A stretch of 9,941 nucleotides of DNA from DASRAJ01 sp039920305 (GCA_039920305.1 JBDSEA010000056.1:1-9941), one strand, 5' to 3'. Shown: positions 1 to 6,920, counted from the stretch's first letter. Notes: generated from the sequence alone by a model not told the origin. Numbers and translations: made by a program.

Positions 1-798
1 GATAGCAGCGGAAACCTCTGGATGTTTGGAGGGTATAGCAACACCACAAATTTTGACTTATGGAAGTTTGACCTAGTTACAACTAATTGGGTGTGCTGGG
101 GTTCCTATTATTTAGGAACTGCTTCAAACAATGGAATACTATGTACAGATTCAGCGGTTAATTGGCCAACAAGCAGATCGGAAACAAATTTTAGCTGGAA
201 TGATGCGGGTAATCATTTATGGCTTTTCGGCGGTTTCGGTTTTTCTCTAATGAATAATAACTTCAGTGCTCATGATGATTTGTGGAAGTATGATTTTTCT
301 TCAAACAAATGGGTAAGAGTTTTCGGGAAGGATTATTATACAGGCGGATTTTACGGACAGCAGGGAATTTCATCATCCTTTAATTACCCCTTTGCTCGTT
401 ACGGCGGGATATCTTTTCAGGATACATCCGGAAATTTCTGGTTGTTCGGGGGGATTTATAGTTTACACCCTAATTCACAAACAGATTGCTTTAACGACCT
501 GTGGCGCTATGTGCCGGATAGTACATGCGGGGTTTATACGGAGGTAAATGAGGTAGCACAACAGGAGAACCAAATTGAAATCTATCCCAACCCGGTGAGC
601 GATGTGCTGCATGTAAAATATTCTTCTCCTGAAAAAACTACCATCACTGTTTTCAATCATTTAGGTGAGGTAGTAATGAAGAAAAATTTAGAAGGCACTA
701 AGGAGATGAATGTTTCCTTACTGCCGCAAGGCATTTATCTGATCACGATTCGCACCGATGGTAATTGCTACTCGCGTAAACTCGTAATCACCAAATGA
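1..798 (+). CDS. Kelch-repeat surface protein with type IX secretion sorting domain (3' part only)
   Basis: The frame is open to the left edge, so the 5' end is missing; the ATG at 22 lies inside a repeat (LWMFGG) and is not the start. About 265 residues are visible. Three kelch-like units can be seen, each with an L/F-W-x-F-GG strand followed by a DLWK/RY-type strand: residues ~6-30, ~73-107 and ~146-170. Such units fold as blades of a beta-propeller. Residues ~192-265 form a type A C-terminal sorting domain: IEIYPNPVSD, a middle VFNHLGEVV strand, then LPQGIYLITI and a basic end (SRKLVITK). In this family the domain directs export across the outer membrane by the type IX system and is usually cleaved. 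No catalytic residues are visible, so a binding or adhesion role is only an inference. It converges on the esterase gene, with a 104-base gap. The family call is firm; the ligand is unknown. Confidence 0.88.
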   Translation, partial: DSSGNLWMFGGYSNTTNFDLWKFDLVTTNWVCWGSYYLGTASNNGILCTDSAVNWPTSRSETNFSWNDAGNHLWLFGGFGFSLMNNNFSAHDDLWKYDFSSNKWVRVFGKDYYTGGFYGQQGISSSFNYPFARYGGISFQDTSGNFWLFGGIYSLHPNSQTDCFNDLWRYVPDSTCGVYTEVNEVAQQENQIEIYPNPVSDVLHVKYSSPEKTTITVFNHLGEVVMKKNLEGTKEMNVSLLPQGIYLITIRTDGNCYSRKLVITK

Positions 799-816
799 AA
801 AAGCTGCTGTTCTCAA

Positions 817-837
817 TACTCATTACTCACTACTCAC
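817..837. repeat. Three tandem 7-base units (TACTCAY)
   Basis: TACTCAT, TACTCAC and TACTCAC follow each other without gaps between the two convergent genes. The array is short, has no hairpin potential and no T-tract, so it does not look like a terminator. It could be a slippage-prone microrepeat, or chance. Confidence 0.5.
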
Positions 838-902
838 CACATTACCTTCAACACCGATATTGAAATGCTTTTTGTACATGCGAAAGAAAAATTCAGTTTT
901 TG

Positions 903-2594
903 CTACTCAATAATTAATTGTTTCCGAATAATATTATTTCCCATTTGTAGTGCAATCATGTAAAGTCCTTGCGAAAGCTCACTCAAATTTATTGTTTGAG
1001 TATGCCAGCCCTCGTTTATGTTTCCTGTATTCTTTTCCAAAACTTTCCTTCCGGAAGATTCATAAATGGAAATTGTTACCTCAGTCTGCTCAATCAACTG
1101 AAACCGCAAGGTTGTTTCTTCGGTAGCGGGATTAGGGTAAAACGACACTGCAGGCTCAGATTGCACACCGAGTTTTGGTGAGAATGGGGTTACGGGGAAA
1201 AGCCGGAAACTTACAAGACCAAGATCATTTGAATTTCTGATGGTTGGTGAACCCGGTCCCTGATGTCCTAAATATGATAAGCCGGTAAATGAAACGGGTG
1301 TTGCACTCAGAGTAAGGATTACACTGCTGCCACTTACCGTACCAATAATTACCGTCACGGTGCTGCCTTCTAACTTAAAATCTTTTTCAGTTCCATTGGT
1401 CCAATAATAGGCGTCACCGGTGTTTTTAAAATATAGCGTAATCTGGCTCGGAGCACTCTGTACCGCTGATATCACATAAGGAGATTCAATGTTTGCAGCA
1501 TCAGGTCCTCCATACAGATCCCGGTTTATAATTCTGTACAGATTGTCGCCGGTGACCTTGTAACCCGTCTTATATCCATAATGGCATTTATCGGAGGCCT
1601 GGTTGGTTCCGTTAGTAGCGTAGACAGAGGCATTCGAAATTTCTGCCGCGAGCTCACGGTGGGCCTCCTGGATTTTACTCACTCCCGTTTTTCCGGCACC
1701 GCACCCCTGCTTGATCTGTATGATATAAAGGTGCTCATATCCGGGATAATCATCAACCCAGTCATTGTTCAGATCATTGAATGAGTTCTTGTAACTTATG
1801 GTAGTGGTTCCGAATGAATTCGACTCGCCCTGGTACCAGAAAACGGCCCGGATATTATTCAAAAAACTCGTTTCCGTGACTCGTCGAAGCAATCTTCCGT
1901 AATTCGTGTTTTGATCTTGCGGGTTCGCATCATTACGCTGAAACCAGCTGATCGGCTGACCACTGTTTGCACCATTAAAAATTGCAACAGGAATATTGTA
2001 TTCATCCAGTAAATCTTTTGCCAGCCGAAGTCCCCACTGTCCGCAATTTCCATCGCCTCCGCCGTCCCAGATATCACCATTAGCCTCAAACCATTCCGGG
2101 GTATAACCGGAGATGCTTCCCGATCCGTAAACTCTGATGAAAGAATTTTTATTGTCATCGTTTGCAAAGCCATACACAGCCCCGGCAGCAGCATTGGATT
2201 GACCGGTAATGATAAAAGCATCTCCGGCAACTATAGAATCAACCGATGTAACCAGTGTGAGGTTGCCGCCCGTGGTGGCGTATATTTTTATTTTGTAATT
2301 GGCTAACTCGGCAGCAATGGGAAAACTCAATGAAAAATTTGCAACTCCCTGAGAGTATGAAAGTGGCTGAGAATAAGAGTTCTGAAATATATTATTGCGG
2401 TAGAGCTTTAAATATATTTTATCATAGGGAGTACCGGCAAAATTGACGGTACCGGAAATAACAGGGGTTGCCTGACCAGTCGCCGGGTCACGGGGATAAA
2501 GCTGGTTTGATTTCGGCAGTGTGGTAAATGATATTTGTGACGAAGTTGATAAGGCGAGAAATAAAGCTGTGAGGGTAAAGAGAATGTTTTTCAT
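903..2594 (-). CDS. Secreted SASA-domain carbohydrate acetylesterase with type IX sorting domain
   Basis: 563 residues, complete. Residues 1-~19 are a signal peptide (Lys3, then a hydrophobic run, ending near STSSQ). Residues ~45-120 form a beta-rich N-terminal region. The catalytic part is of the SGNH/sialate O-acetylesterase (SASA, DUF303) type: GQSN at 131-134 with the likely nucleophile Ser133, the family signature WYQGES at 253-258, and a DxxH motif (D335-K-C-H338) supplying the Asp and His of the triad. Residues ~483-563 are a type A C-terminal sorting domain (SFYPNPATEE, ISIYESSGRKV, LSQGLYMIAL, RKQLIIE), so the enzyme should be exported by the type IX system to the surface or medium. 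The family removes O-acetyl groups from sialic acids, and relatives act on acetylated xylan. Nothing here decides the substrate, and no glycoside hydrolase or SusCD pair lies next to it. The start is the ATG directly before the signal peptide. Confidence 0.9.
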   Translation of the reverse strand: MKNILFTLTALFLALSTSSQISFTTLPKSNQLYPRDPATGQATPVISGTVNFAGTPYDKIYLKLYRNNIFQNSYSQPLSYSQGVANFSLSFPIAAELANYKIKIYATTGGNLTLVTSVDSIVAGDAFIITGQSNAAAGAVYGFANDDNKNSFIRVYGSGSISGYTPEWFEANGDIWDGGGDGNCGQWGLRLAKDLLDEYNIPVAIFNGANSGQPISWFQRNDANPQDQNTNYGRLLRRVTETSFLNNIRAVFWYQGESNSFGTTTISYKNSFNDLNNDWVDDYPGYEHLYIIQIKQGCGAGKTGVSKIQEAHRELAAEISNASVYATNGTNQASDKCHYGYKTGYKVTGDNLYRIINRDLYGGPDAANIESPYVISAVQSAPSQITLYFKNTGDAYYWTNGTEKDFKLEGSTVTVIIGTVSGSSVILTLSATPVSFTGLSYLGHQGPGSPTIRNSNDLGLVSFRLFPVTPFSPKLGVQSEPAVSFYPNPATEETTLRFQLIEQTEVTISIYESSGRKVLEKNTGNINEGWHTQTINLSELSQGLYMIALQMGNNIIRKQLIIE

Positions 2595-2617
2595 ACATTT
2601 AATTTGGTTGAGGAATC

Positions 2618-2634
2618 CCGGAAAGATAGTCCGG
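2618..2634. promoter_or_regulatory. Inverted repeat over a possible -7 box in the divergent promoter region
   Basis: CCGGA (2618-2622) and TCCGG (2630-2634) are exact inverted repeats 7 bases apart, in the 85-base gap between the divergent esterase and hydrolase genes. On the minus strand the spacer overlaps TATCTTTC (2628-2621), one base off the Bacteroidota -7 element TAnnTTTG, 26 bases before the esterase ATG. An operator covering the esterase promoter is possible. No -33 TTTG lies at the usual distance, so support is weak. Confidence 0.28.
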
Positions 2635-2679
2635 ATTTAAACGAAATTGCAGTGCGTAGTTTCAAACAGCAAATAGCAT

Positions 2680-3321
2680 ATGATTGTTCTGTTTCCCGGA
2701 CTTGGTGCGGATGAAAAGCTTTTTGATCCATATGATTTTGAAGGTAAAAAAATTTTTTTCATAAAATTTCTCCCTCCGCAGGAAAATGAAACCTTTCATG
2801 ATTATTGCCTGCGAATTGCTTCGACCATTCCAAAGGATGATGATTTGATTTTTATCGGAGTATCATTCGGTGGCCTGATGGCCCAGGAAATTTCTAAAAT
2901 GATTGCAGTTAAAAAGATCATTCTGATTTCTTCTATCAAATCAGATAAAGAACAACCACGTTATTTTTCATGGGTAAAATTTTTCCCGTGGTATCGCACT
3001 ATTCCGGCATCCCCGTTAAAGAAGATCGGGGTGTTACTGAGTACAGTACTCACCCGAAGATCAAAAAAGGAGCGAAACATTTTTCTTTCATTCGTAAAAG
3101 AGGCGGATGCACGGGTAATACGCTTCGGGATCATAGCCACCCTGAACTGGAGCCAGCAGCAGCAGCTTCCCAACGTGATTCACATTCATGGCTCCAGAGA
3201 TTTGGTATTCCCAATAAAAAGAATCAAGCCGGACTATGTGATCAGGGGCGGATCGCATTTTATGATCATCCGGCGGGCAGAGGAGATCAATGCATTGCTA
3301 CGCCGGTTGCTTGCTGAATAA
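2680..3321 (+). CDS. Short alpha/beta-hydrolase fold protein
   Basis: 213 residues with a complete catalytic triad layout: the nucleophile elbow G-V-S-F-G-G with Ser62, an acid in HGSRD (Asp174), and a C-terminal His in GGSHF (His193). The N-terminus begins directly with the first core strand (MIVLFPGLGAD), whose GLGA turn probably forms the oxyanion hole. There is no signal peptide, so it should be cytoplasmic. At 213 residues it is shorter than typical 260-300 residue hydrolases; the cap region between the nucleophile and the acid is small and basic. The start is fixed by an in-frame TAG at 2674-2676, two codons upstream. It diverges from the esterase, and the next gene on the same strand begins 197 bases away behind its own promoter, so co-transcription is not required. 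Substrate unknown; an esterase or thioesterase-like activity is the usual expectation. Confidence 0.85.
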   Translation: MIVLFPGLGADEKLFDPYDFEGKKIFFIKFLPPQENETFHDYCLRIASTIPKDDDLIFIGVSFGGLMAQEISKMIAVKKIILISSIKSDKEQPRYFSWVKFFPWYRTIPASPLKKIGVLLSTVLTRRSKKERNIFLSFVKEADARVIRFGIIATLNWSQQQQLPNVIHIHGSRDLVFPIKRIKPDYVIRGGSHFMIIRRAEEINALLRRLLAE

Positions 3322-3387
3322 TCGGGAATTTATTCATCCGCGGCTTAACGGGCTTTAAAAGCAAGTTCTTCCTTCTCAGACACTTCA

Positions 3388-3420
3388 TTGCCCCATTGTT
3401 TACAGTGAAAGGTAATTTTG
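3388..3420 (+). promoter_or_regulatory. Bacteroidota-type promoter for the AAA+ gene
   Basis: TAATTTTG at 3413-3420 matches the -7 element TAnnTTTG exactly. A TTG at 3388-3390 lies 22 bases before it, slightly longer than the usual 19-21, as a possible -33 element. Transcription would start near 3427 and give a leader of about 90 bases before the ATG at 3519. Confidence 0.45.
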
Positions 3421-3518
3421 ATATAAAGAAAACTATTAAGTGCTATTATGGCATAAAATTTCATTCATCGTACCCCATGGCACGAACCGGGGAGTGATGT
3501 TTTATCGTTTATACACAA

Positions 3519-6152
3519 ATGGCGAAAAGTGTAACCAACTATAAGTTTCGTGATCTGAAAGTTTTCGGACCCGCTGATCCATTAGCGGAAGGAAAGCGAA
3601 AGTATCAGACGGTTCTTGAAGAATCTGATACCGCATACATCTATGCAGAGCTTTCATTATTTAATAAAAGATTCGATGAGGAAGACTGGAATGTCAAGGT
3701 GAACCTGAAAGCATTTAATTCGACGGGAAAGGAAATTTGTGATCTGAAAGTTGACCGGGCAGTTAAGGCTGATGAGAACATCATTTACTTCCGTGAGGGA
3801 TGGGGTAATCCCAATGCATCAGCATTCTGGAAGAAAGGACAGTATTCGTGGGAAGCCTGGGTGGATGGTGTAAAGGTATCAACCAAGACATTTTATATTA
3901 ATTCCGGCGGACCGGTTACTCCAAATGCAAATCCATATTTCAATATTCAATCTGTTCGCCTCTTCGAAGGCCCAAACAGTGGAGTGCCGCCCGCAGAGCG
4001 CCGCTACCTGAATAAGTTCGGTAAGGATGAATCACGATTTGTGTGGGCTGAAATTATTCTTCAGAACCTGCTTAGTGAAACCAACTGGCCCTGCGAACTC
4101 TATTTTGATTTTTACAATGATGCACGCCAGCTCAAAGGCCAGTGCATTGAGTTTTTCTTTTTCAATCCTGATGCGGGTGGCTTATATACCATCACTACCG
4201 GATGGGGATCCGATTCCAAAGGCACCTGGTACACTGATAATTTCACTTTGGAAATTGTATTCATGGATCAGCTCATTGCAGTTATTCCTTTTGTGGTAAG
4301 TGAGATAGCTGAAGAGGGGGATGTCCAGATTTTAAACAGGCCTCCGTATCAATCTCCCGGCGCACCCAATCAGCAAATCACCGAGTCAGGTGAAACACTT
4401 ACGCAGGTAGTTGAGAAGCTTGATGCGCTGATTGGACTTTCTTCAATTAAGGCGAAGATTCATGATTATCTGCGCTATCTTGATTTTCAAAAACTGAGAA
4501 CAGAGAAAGGGATTGCGCAAACTGAAAAAATCAATCTTCATGCTGTCTTCACCGGCAATCCGGGCACCGGGAAAACCACTGTGGCAAGGCTTTTAAGCAA
4601 TGTGTATGCAAAGATGGGATTGCTGAGCAAAGGCCATCTGGTTGAAGTGGACCGCGCCGACCTTGTGGCTGAATACATTGGTCAAACCGCACCCAAAACC
4701 AAGGAGGTGATTAACCGTGCAAGGGGTGGTGTGCTTTTTATTGATGAGGCATATTCACTGGCACGAAAATCCGATGACTCCAAGGATTTTGGCAGGGAAG
4801 TGATCGAAATACTGATGAAGGAAATGAGTGACGGGCCCGGCGATCTCGCCGTGATTGTGGCAGGCTACCCCAATGAGATGCAAACCTTTCTTGAAAGCAA
4901 CCCGGGTTTAAAATCACGCTTTAACCAGTACTTTGAATTTCCTGATTATCTCCCCCAGGAGCTGGATGCCATTGCAATCTATGCAGCCAATGACCGCAGT
5001 CTTAATTTTGCCCCTGATTCTAAGGATTATCTCTATCAAAAACTGGTAGAAGCTTATCGCAACCGTGACCGTAGCTTCGGCAATGCCCGTCTTGTGAATG
5101 GCTGGATTGATGAAGCTAAAATGAATATGGGGTTACGGGTAATGCAGCATGAGGATCCCAACTCACTGAGCAAAGAAAAGTTTTCAACCCTTGAATCCGA
5201 TGACTTCAGGAAGATTTTTGCCTCCAAGGAAAAGATGCTGCCGGATATTCCTGTGGATGAATTCTTACTGAAGGATGCGCTTGGAGAATTGAATGCGCTC
5301 GTGGGCATGAACAACATCAAAGCGGAGATAAATGAAATGGTGAAGCTGGTGCGGTTTTACAGGGAAGAGGGAAAAGATGTGCTCAGCCGCTTCTCGCTTC
5401 ATAGTGTATTTATGGGGAATCCGGGAACGGGTAAAACAACGGTTGCCCGTTTGCTGAGCCGCATTTATAAGGCCCTGGGCTTACTGGAGCGCGGGCATAT
5501 AGTTGAAGTGGACAGGCAAGGGCTGGTAGCGGGTTATGTGGGACAAACAGCAATCAAAACTGCAGAGGTAATTGACCGCGCCAGGGGTGGAGTGCTTTTT
5601 ATTGATGAGGCATATTCCCTGTCATCCGGCTCCACCAACGATTTTGGTAATGAGGCCATTGAAACACTCCTGAAAAGAATGGAAGATGCGCGCGGGCAAT
5701 TTGTAGTAATTGCAGCCGGCTATACTGATAACATGCGCCATTTTCTGGAATCCAATCCGGGATTAAAATCGAGGTTTGACAAGCAATTCATGTTTGAAGA
5801 TTACACCCCTGAGGAATTATACCAGATTGGCTTGACACAGCTCCAAAAAGAAAACCTTTCATTCGACCCTGAAGCCGGTGAGCATGTAAAAAAATATTTG
5901 CAGTTCATATACAATACACGGTCAAAGTATTTTGGAAACGGACGTGAGGTGCGCAAGCTCATCGAAGAATCAATCAAAAATCGTGACCTGCGTCTTGCTT
6001 CTATTCCTAAAGAGGAGCGCAAAGCGGAGATGCTTTCGATGATTACCCTCGCCGATGTGGAAGAATTCCAGCTCGCTGAGCGGAATTCAGATACCAGAAA
6101 ACGAATCGGTTTTACCTTACCTGGAGAAGGATTAAACAAGAAAGCCGGATGA
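3519..6152 (+). CDS. Tandem CbxX/CfxQ-type AAA+ ATPase with duplicated N-terminal beta domains
   Basis: 877 residues. Residues ~10-127 and ~141-261 are two similar beta-rich domains (see the repeat entry); ~262-295 is a Pro/Gln-rich linker. AAA+ module 1 (~296-570): Walker A GNPGTGKTT at 346-354, pore loop EYIGQ with Tyr386, Walker B with D409-E410, Arg finger R467 in GLKSRF, sensor-2 FGNAR with R524. Module 2 (~580-860) repeats the set: Walker A at 633-641, pore-loop Tyr673, D696-E697, R752, and FGNGRE with R809. All ATPase residues are intact in both, so both should hydrolyse ATP. The modules resemble CbbX (Rubisco activase), SpoVK and EccA, which are hexameric remodelling motors that thread protein ends. 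No Rubisco gene is present and a heterotroph is likely, so an activase role is improbable. No signal peptide or membrane span, so cytoplasmic. The start is forced by an in-frame TGA at 3495-3497 with no other ATG between. No clear Shine-Dalgarno site. Target unknown. Confidence 0.92.
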   Translation: MAKSVTNYKFRDLKVFGPADPLAEGKRKYQTVLEESDTAYIYAELSLFNKRFDEEDWNVKVNLKAFNSTGKEICDLKVDRAVKADENIIYFREGWGNPNASAFWKKGQYSWEAWVDGVKVSTKTFYINSGGPVTPNANPYFNIQSVRLFEGPNSGVPPAERRYLNKFGKDESRFVWAEIILQNLLSETNWPCELYFDFYNDARQLKGQCIEFFFFNPDAGGLYTITTGWGSDSKGTWYTDNFTLEIVFMDQLIAVIPFVVSEIAEEGDVQILNRPPYQSPGAPNQQITESGETLTQVVEKLDALIGLSSIKAKIHDYLRYLDFQKLRTEKGIAQTEKINLHAVFTGNPGTGKTTVARLLSNVYAKMGLLSKGHLVEVDRADLVAEYIGQTAPKTKEVINRARGGVLFIDEAYSLARKSDDSKDFGREVIEILMKEMSDGPGDLAVIVAGYPNEMQTFLESNPGLKSRFNQYFEFPDYLPQELDAIAIYAANDRSLNFAPDSKDYLYQKLVEAYRNRDRSFGNARLVNGWIDEAKMNMGLRVMQHEDPNSLSKEKFSTLESDDFRKIFASKEKMLPDIPVDEFLLKDALGELNALVGMNNIKAEINEMVKLVRFYREEGKDVLSRFSLHSVFMGNPGTGKTTVARLLSRIYKALGLLERGHIVEVDRQGLVAGYVGQTAIKTAEVIDRARGGVLFIDEAYSLSSGSTNDFGNEAIETLLKRMEDARGQFVVIAAGYTDNMRHFLESNPGLKSRFDKQFMFEDYTPEELYQIGLTQLQKENLSFDPEAGEHVKKYLQFIYNTRSKYFGNGREVRKLIEESIKNRDLRLASIPKEERKAEMLSMITLADVEEFQLAERNSDTRKRIGFTLPGEGLNKKAG
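3546..4301 (+). repeat. Protein-level internal duplication: two beta-rich domains at the N-terminus of the AAA+ protein
   Basis: Copy 1 is residues ~10-127 (3546-3899) and copy 2 residues ~141-261 (3939-4301). Landmarks appear in the same order: an opening FRDLKVFGP / FNIQSVRLFEGP; a basic stretch with KRKYQ / ERRYL; AYIYAELSLFN / RFVWAEIILQN; EDWNVKVNLKAFN / TNWPCELYFDFYN; a GWG (94-96 / 228-230); then GQYSWEAWVDGVKV / GTWYTDNFTLEIVF and a final strand. Identity is low, so the duplication is old. The pattern suits a beta-sandwich that binds a protein or ligand. The alignment was made by eye. Confidence 0.6.
4722..4760 (+). repeat. Walker B DNA segment, copy 1 of 2
   Basis: The 39 bases encoding R402 to L414 (RGGVLFIDEAYSL) match 5583-5621 at 37 of 39 positions; both differences are silent third bases (GGT/GGA, TCA/TCC). 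The Walker A segments of the same two modules, equally conserved as protein, differ at many third positions. Confidence 0.85.
5583..5621 (+). repeat. Walker B DNA segment, copy 2 of 2
   Basis: This encodes R689 to L701 of the second AAA+ module and is the partner of 4722-4760. The codons around it have diverged normally, for example CGT GCA against CGC GCC immediately upstream. Confidence 0.85.
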
Positions 6153-6185
6153 TGGAATAATAAAATTTTAAGTACGCCGAATCAT

Positions 6186-6193
6186 TACTTTTG
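6186..6193 (+). promoter_or_regulatory. -7 promoter element (TACTTTTG) before the His-rich peptide gene
   Basis: An exact match to TAnnTTTG, 25 bases before the ATG at 6219 and 33 bases after the AAA+ stop codon. The surrounding TTACTTTTGC (6185-6194) is identical to the sequence before the tRNA gene (6900-6909). No TTTG is seen at the -33 position. Its placement suggests the small gene has its own short-leader transcript. Confidence 0.45.
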
Positions 6194-6218
6194 CACCTTA
6201 AATCCCTATAACCCGGAA

Positions 6219-6395
6219 ATGCTTCCCCTCTATATCCTCTTTGCTGAAATCACTGCAGTTGTTTGTGCTGTGGGCGCCATTATCTTTTGTATTTTGCTTT
6301 TTTCCGACTGGGAAGAGAAAGGCGATCACAGCGATCATGCTCACGAGGAACATATCCATAATCATGGTCCACATGTTAACGACCTTCACCATTAA
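6219..6395 (+). CDS. 58-residue single-span membrane peptide with histidine-rich tail
   Basis: The ATG at 6219 opens 58 codons ending in TAA. Residues ~2-29 are hydrophobic (LPLYILFAEITAVV, then a CAVGAIIFCILLF segment) and form one probable membrane helix carrying Glu10 and Cys16/Cys24. Residues 30-58 are polar, with nine histidines among the last 22 residues (H37, H40, H42, H45, H47, H49, H52, H57, H58) interspersed with Asp and Glu, a pattern typical of Ni, Zn, Co or Cu binding. Support as a gene: a perfect -7 box 25 bases upstream, GGA just before the ATG, a coherent membrane-plus-tail design, and a tight fit between the AAA+ gene and the convergent secreted-protein gene (22-base gap). 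I do not recognise the family. Metal buffering or a small subunit of a membrane complex are inferences. The acidic residues after the helix, against no basic residues before it, leave the topology open. Confidence 0.62.
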   Translation: MLPLYILFAEITAVVCAVGAIIFCILLFSDWEEKGDHSDHAHEEHIHNHGPHVNDLHH

Positions 6396-6417
6396 TATTC
6401 CGATTAATTTGAAATAA

Positions 6418-6807
6418 CTATTTGTCCGGCTCAACACCCTTAAAAGTATAGTGGATGGCATCCTGACCTGCCTTGGTCCAGGTTACCGTACCTTCAATTT
6501 TGTCTCCGGTAATTTTTCCCTGCCAAGCCATCACACCTTCCTTTTCACTTTTGGTGATCACTTTAAAAGTGTAAGCTTCTGCTGTGTTCTTGGCCTGGTA
6601 TGCTGTTGCAGTGAAACCGTACTGATGGCATTGCAGCGGATCCATCATCCCTTTTTCGAAGACAAGGGTTTCTTTTGAATCCAGGGCGCCATCCTTCATT
6701 ATTTCAATGCTGAATTTTTTTCCGTCAATGATGCTCTGAGTTTGCTGGGCATGAACATTCAGCGAGATAATTAACATTGCAATGACTCCGATTGTATTAT
6801 GTTTCAT
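6418..6807 (-). CDS. Small secreted protein of unknown function
   Basis: 129 residues with a clear signal peptide: Lys2-His3, a hydrophobic core (IGVIAMLIISL), and a cleavage site after Ala20 (NVHA, then QQ). The mature part of ~109 residues alternates short polar and hydrophobic stretches, suggesting an all-beta fold with a small barrel or sandwich: FSIEIM, ETLVFEKG, a QCHQYGFTATAY segment at 59-70 containing the only cysteine (Cys60), YTFKVITKS, MAWQGKITGDKIEGTVTW and a closing HYTFKGVEPD. No lipobox is present, so it should be free in the periplasm or exported. The W-x-G-x-I-x-GD-x-I-x-GT-x-x-W pattern resembles small periplasmic proteins of unknown function seen in Bacteroidota, but I cannot name the family. 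It is convergent with the His-rich peptide gene and divergent from the tRNA. Confidence 0.82.
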   Translation of the reverse strand: MKHNTIGVIAMLIISLNVHAQQTQSIIDGKKFSIEIMKDGALDSKETLVFEKGMMDPLQCHQYGFTATAYQAKNTAEAYTFKVITKSEKEGVMAWQGKITGDKIEGTVTWTKAGQDAIHYTFKGVEPDK

Positions 6808-6829
6808 CGTGTATGATTTTATGAGAAAA

Positions 6830-6837
6830 CGAAGTTA
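6830..6837 (-). promoter_or_regulatory. Possible -7 box for the small secreted protein gene
   Basis: On the minus strand this reads TAACTTCG, one base off TAnnTTTG, and sits 22 bases before the ATG at 6807. No good -33 element is visible, so this is tentative. Confidence 0.25.
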
Positions 6838-6900
6838 GTAATTTACCTCATAGTGAAATTACGCTCAACTTTTCATAGATATTAAATCATTTTCGCTCCT

Positions 6901-6908
6901 TACTTTTG
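6901..6908 (+). promoter_or_regulatory. -7 promoter element (TACTTTTG) of the tRNA-Lys gene
   Basis: An exact TAnnTTTG match ending 12 bases before the mature tRNA 5' end, so the transcript would start only about 5-6 bases ahead of the tRNA. The nearest -33-like sequence (TTTC at 6871) is further away than usual. Confidence 0.5.
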
Positions 6909-6920
6909 CGGGCTCATTTT

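Noticed and set aside
1859..2230. Second reading frame of 123 residues inside the esterase gene on the same strand
   Set aside because: It lies wholly within the esterase coding sequence in another frame and shows no domain or start signal; it is a shadow of the esterase codons.
3519..6152. Rubisco activase (CbbX) annotation for the AAA+ protein
   Set aside because: CbbX is a single-module protein linked to Rubisco genes. This protein has two modules and extra N-terminal domains, and no Calvin-cycle gene is visible.
6391..6408. ATTAAT-6-ATTAAT as a bidirectional terminator between convergent genes
   Set aside because: The stem is all A/T and ATTAAT is self-complementary by nature; no G/C stem or clean T-run supports termination.
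6198..6461. Antisense 87-residue reading frame over the His-rich peptide gene
   Set aside because: It overlaps the 3' end of the secreted-protein gene on the same strand in another frame, has no promoter match, and its low-complexity Met/His/Val content is what the complement of the His-rich frame would give.
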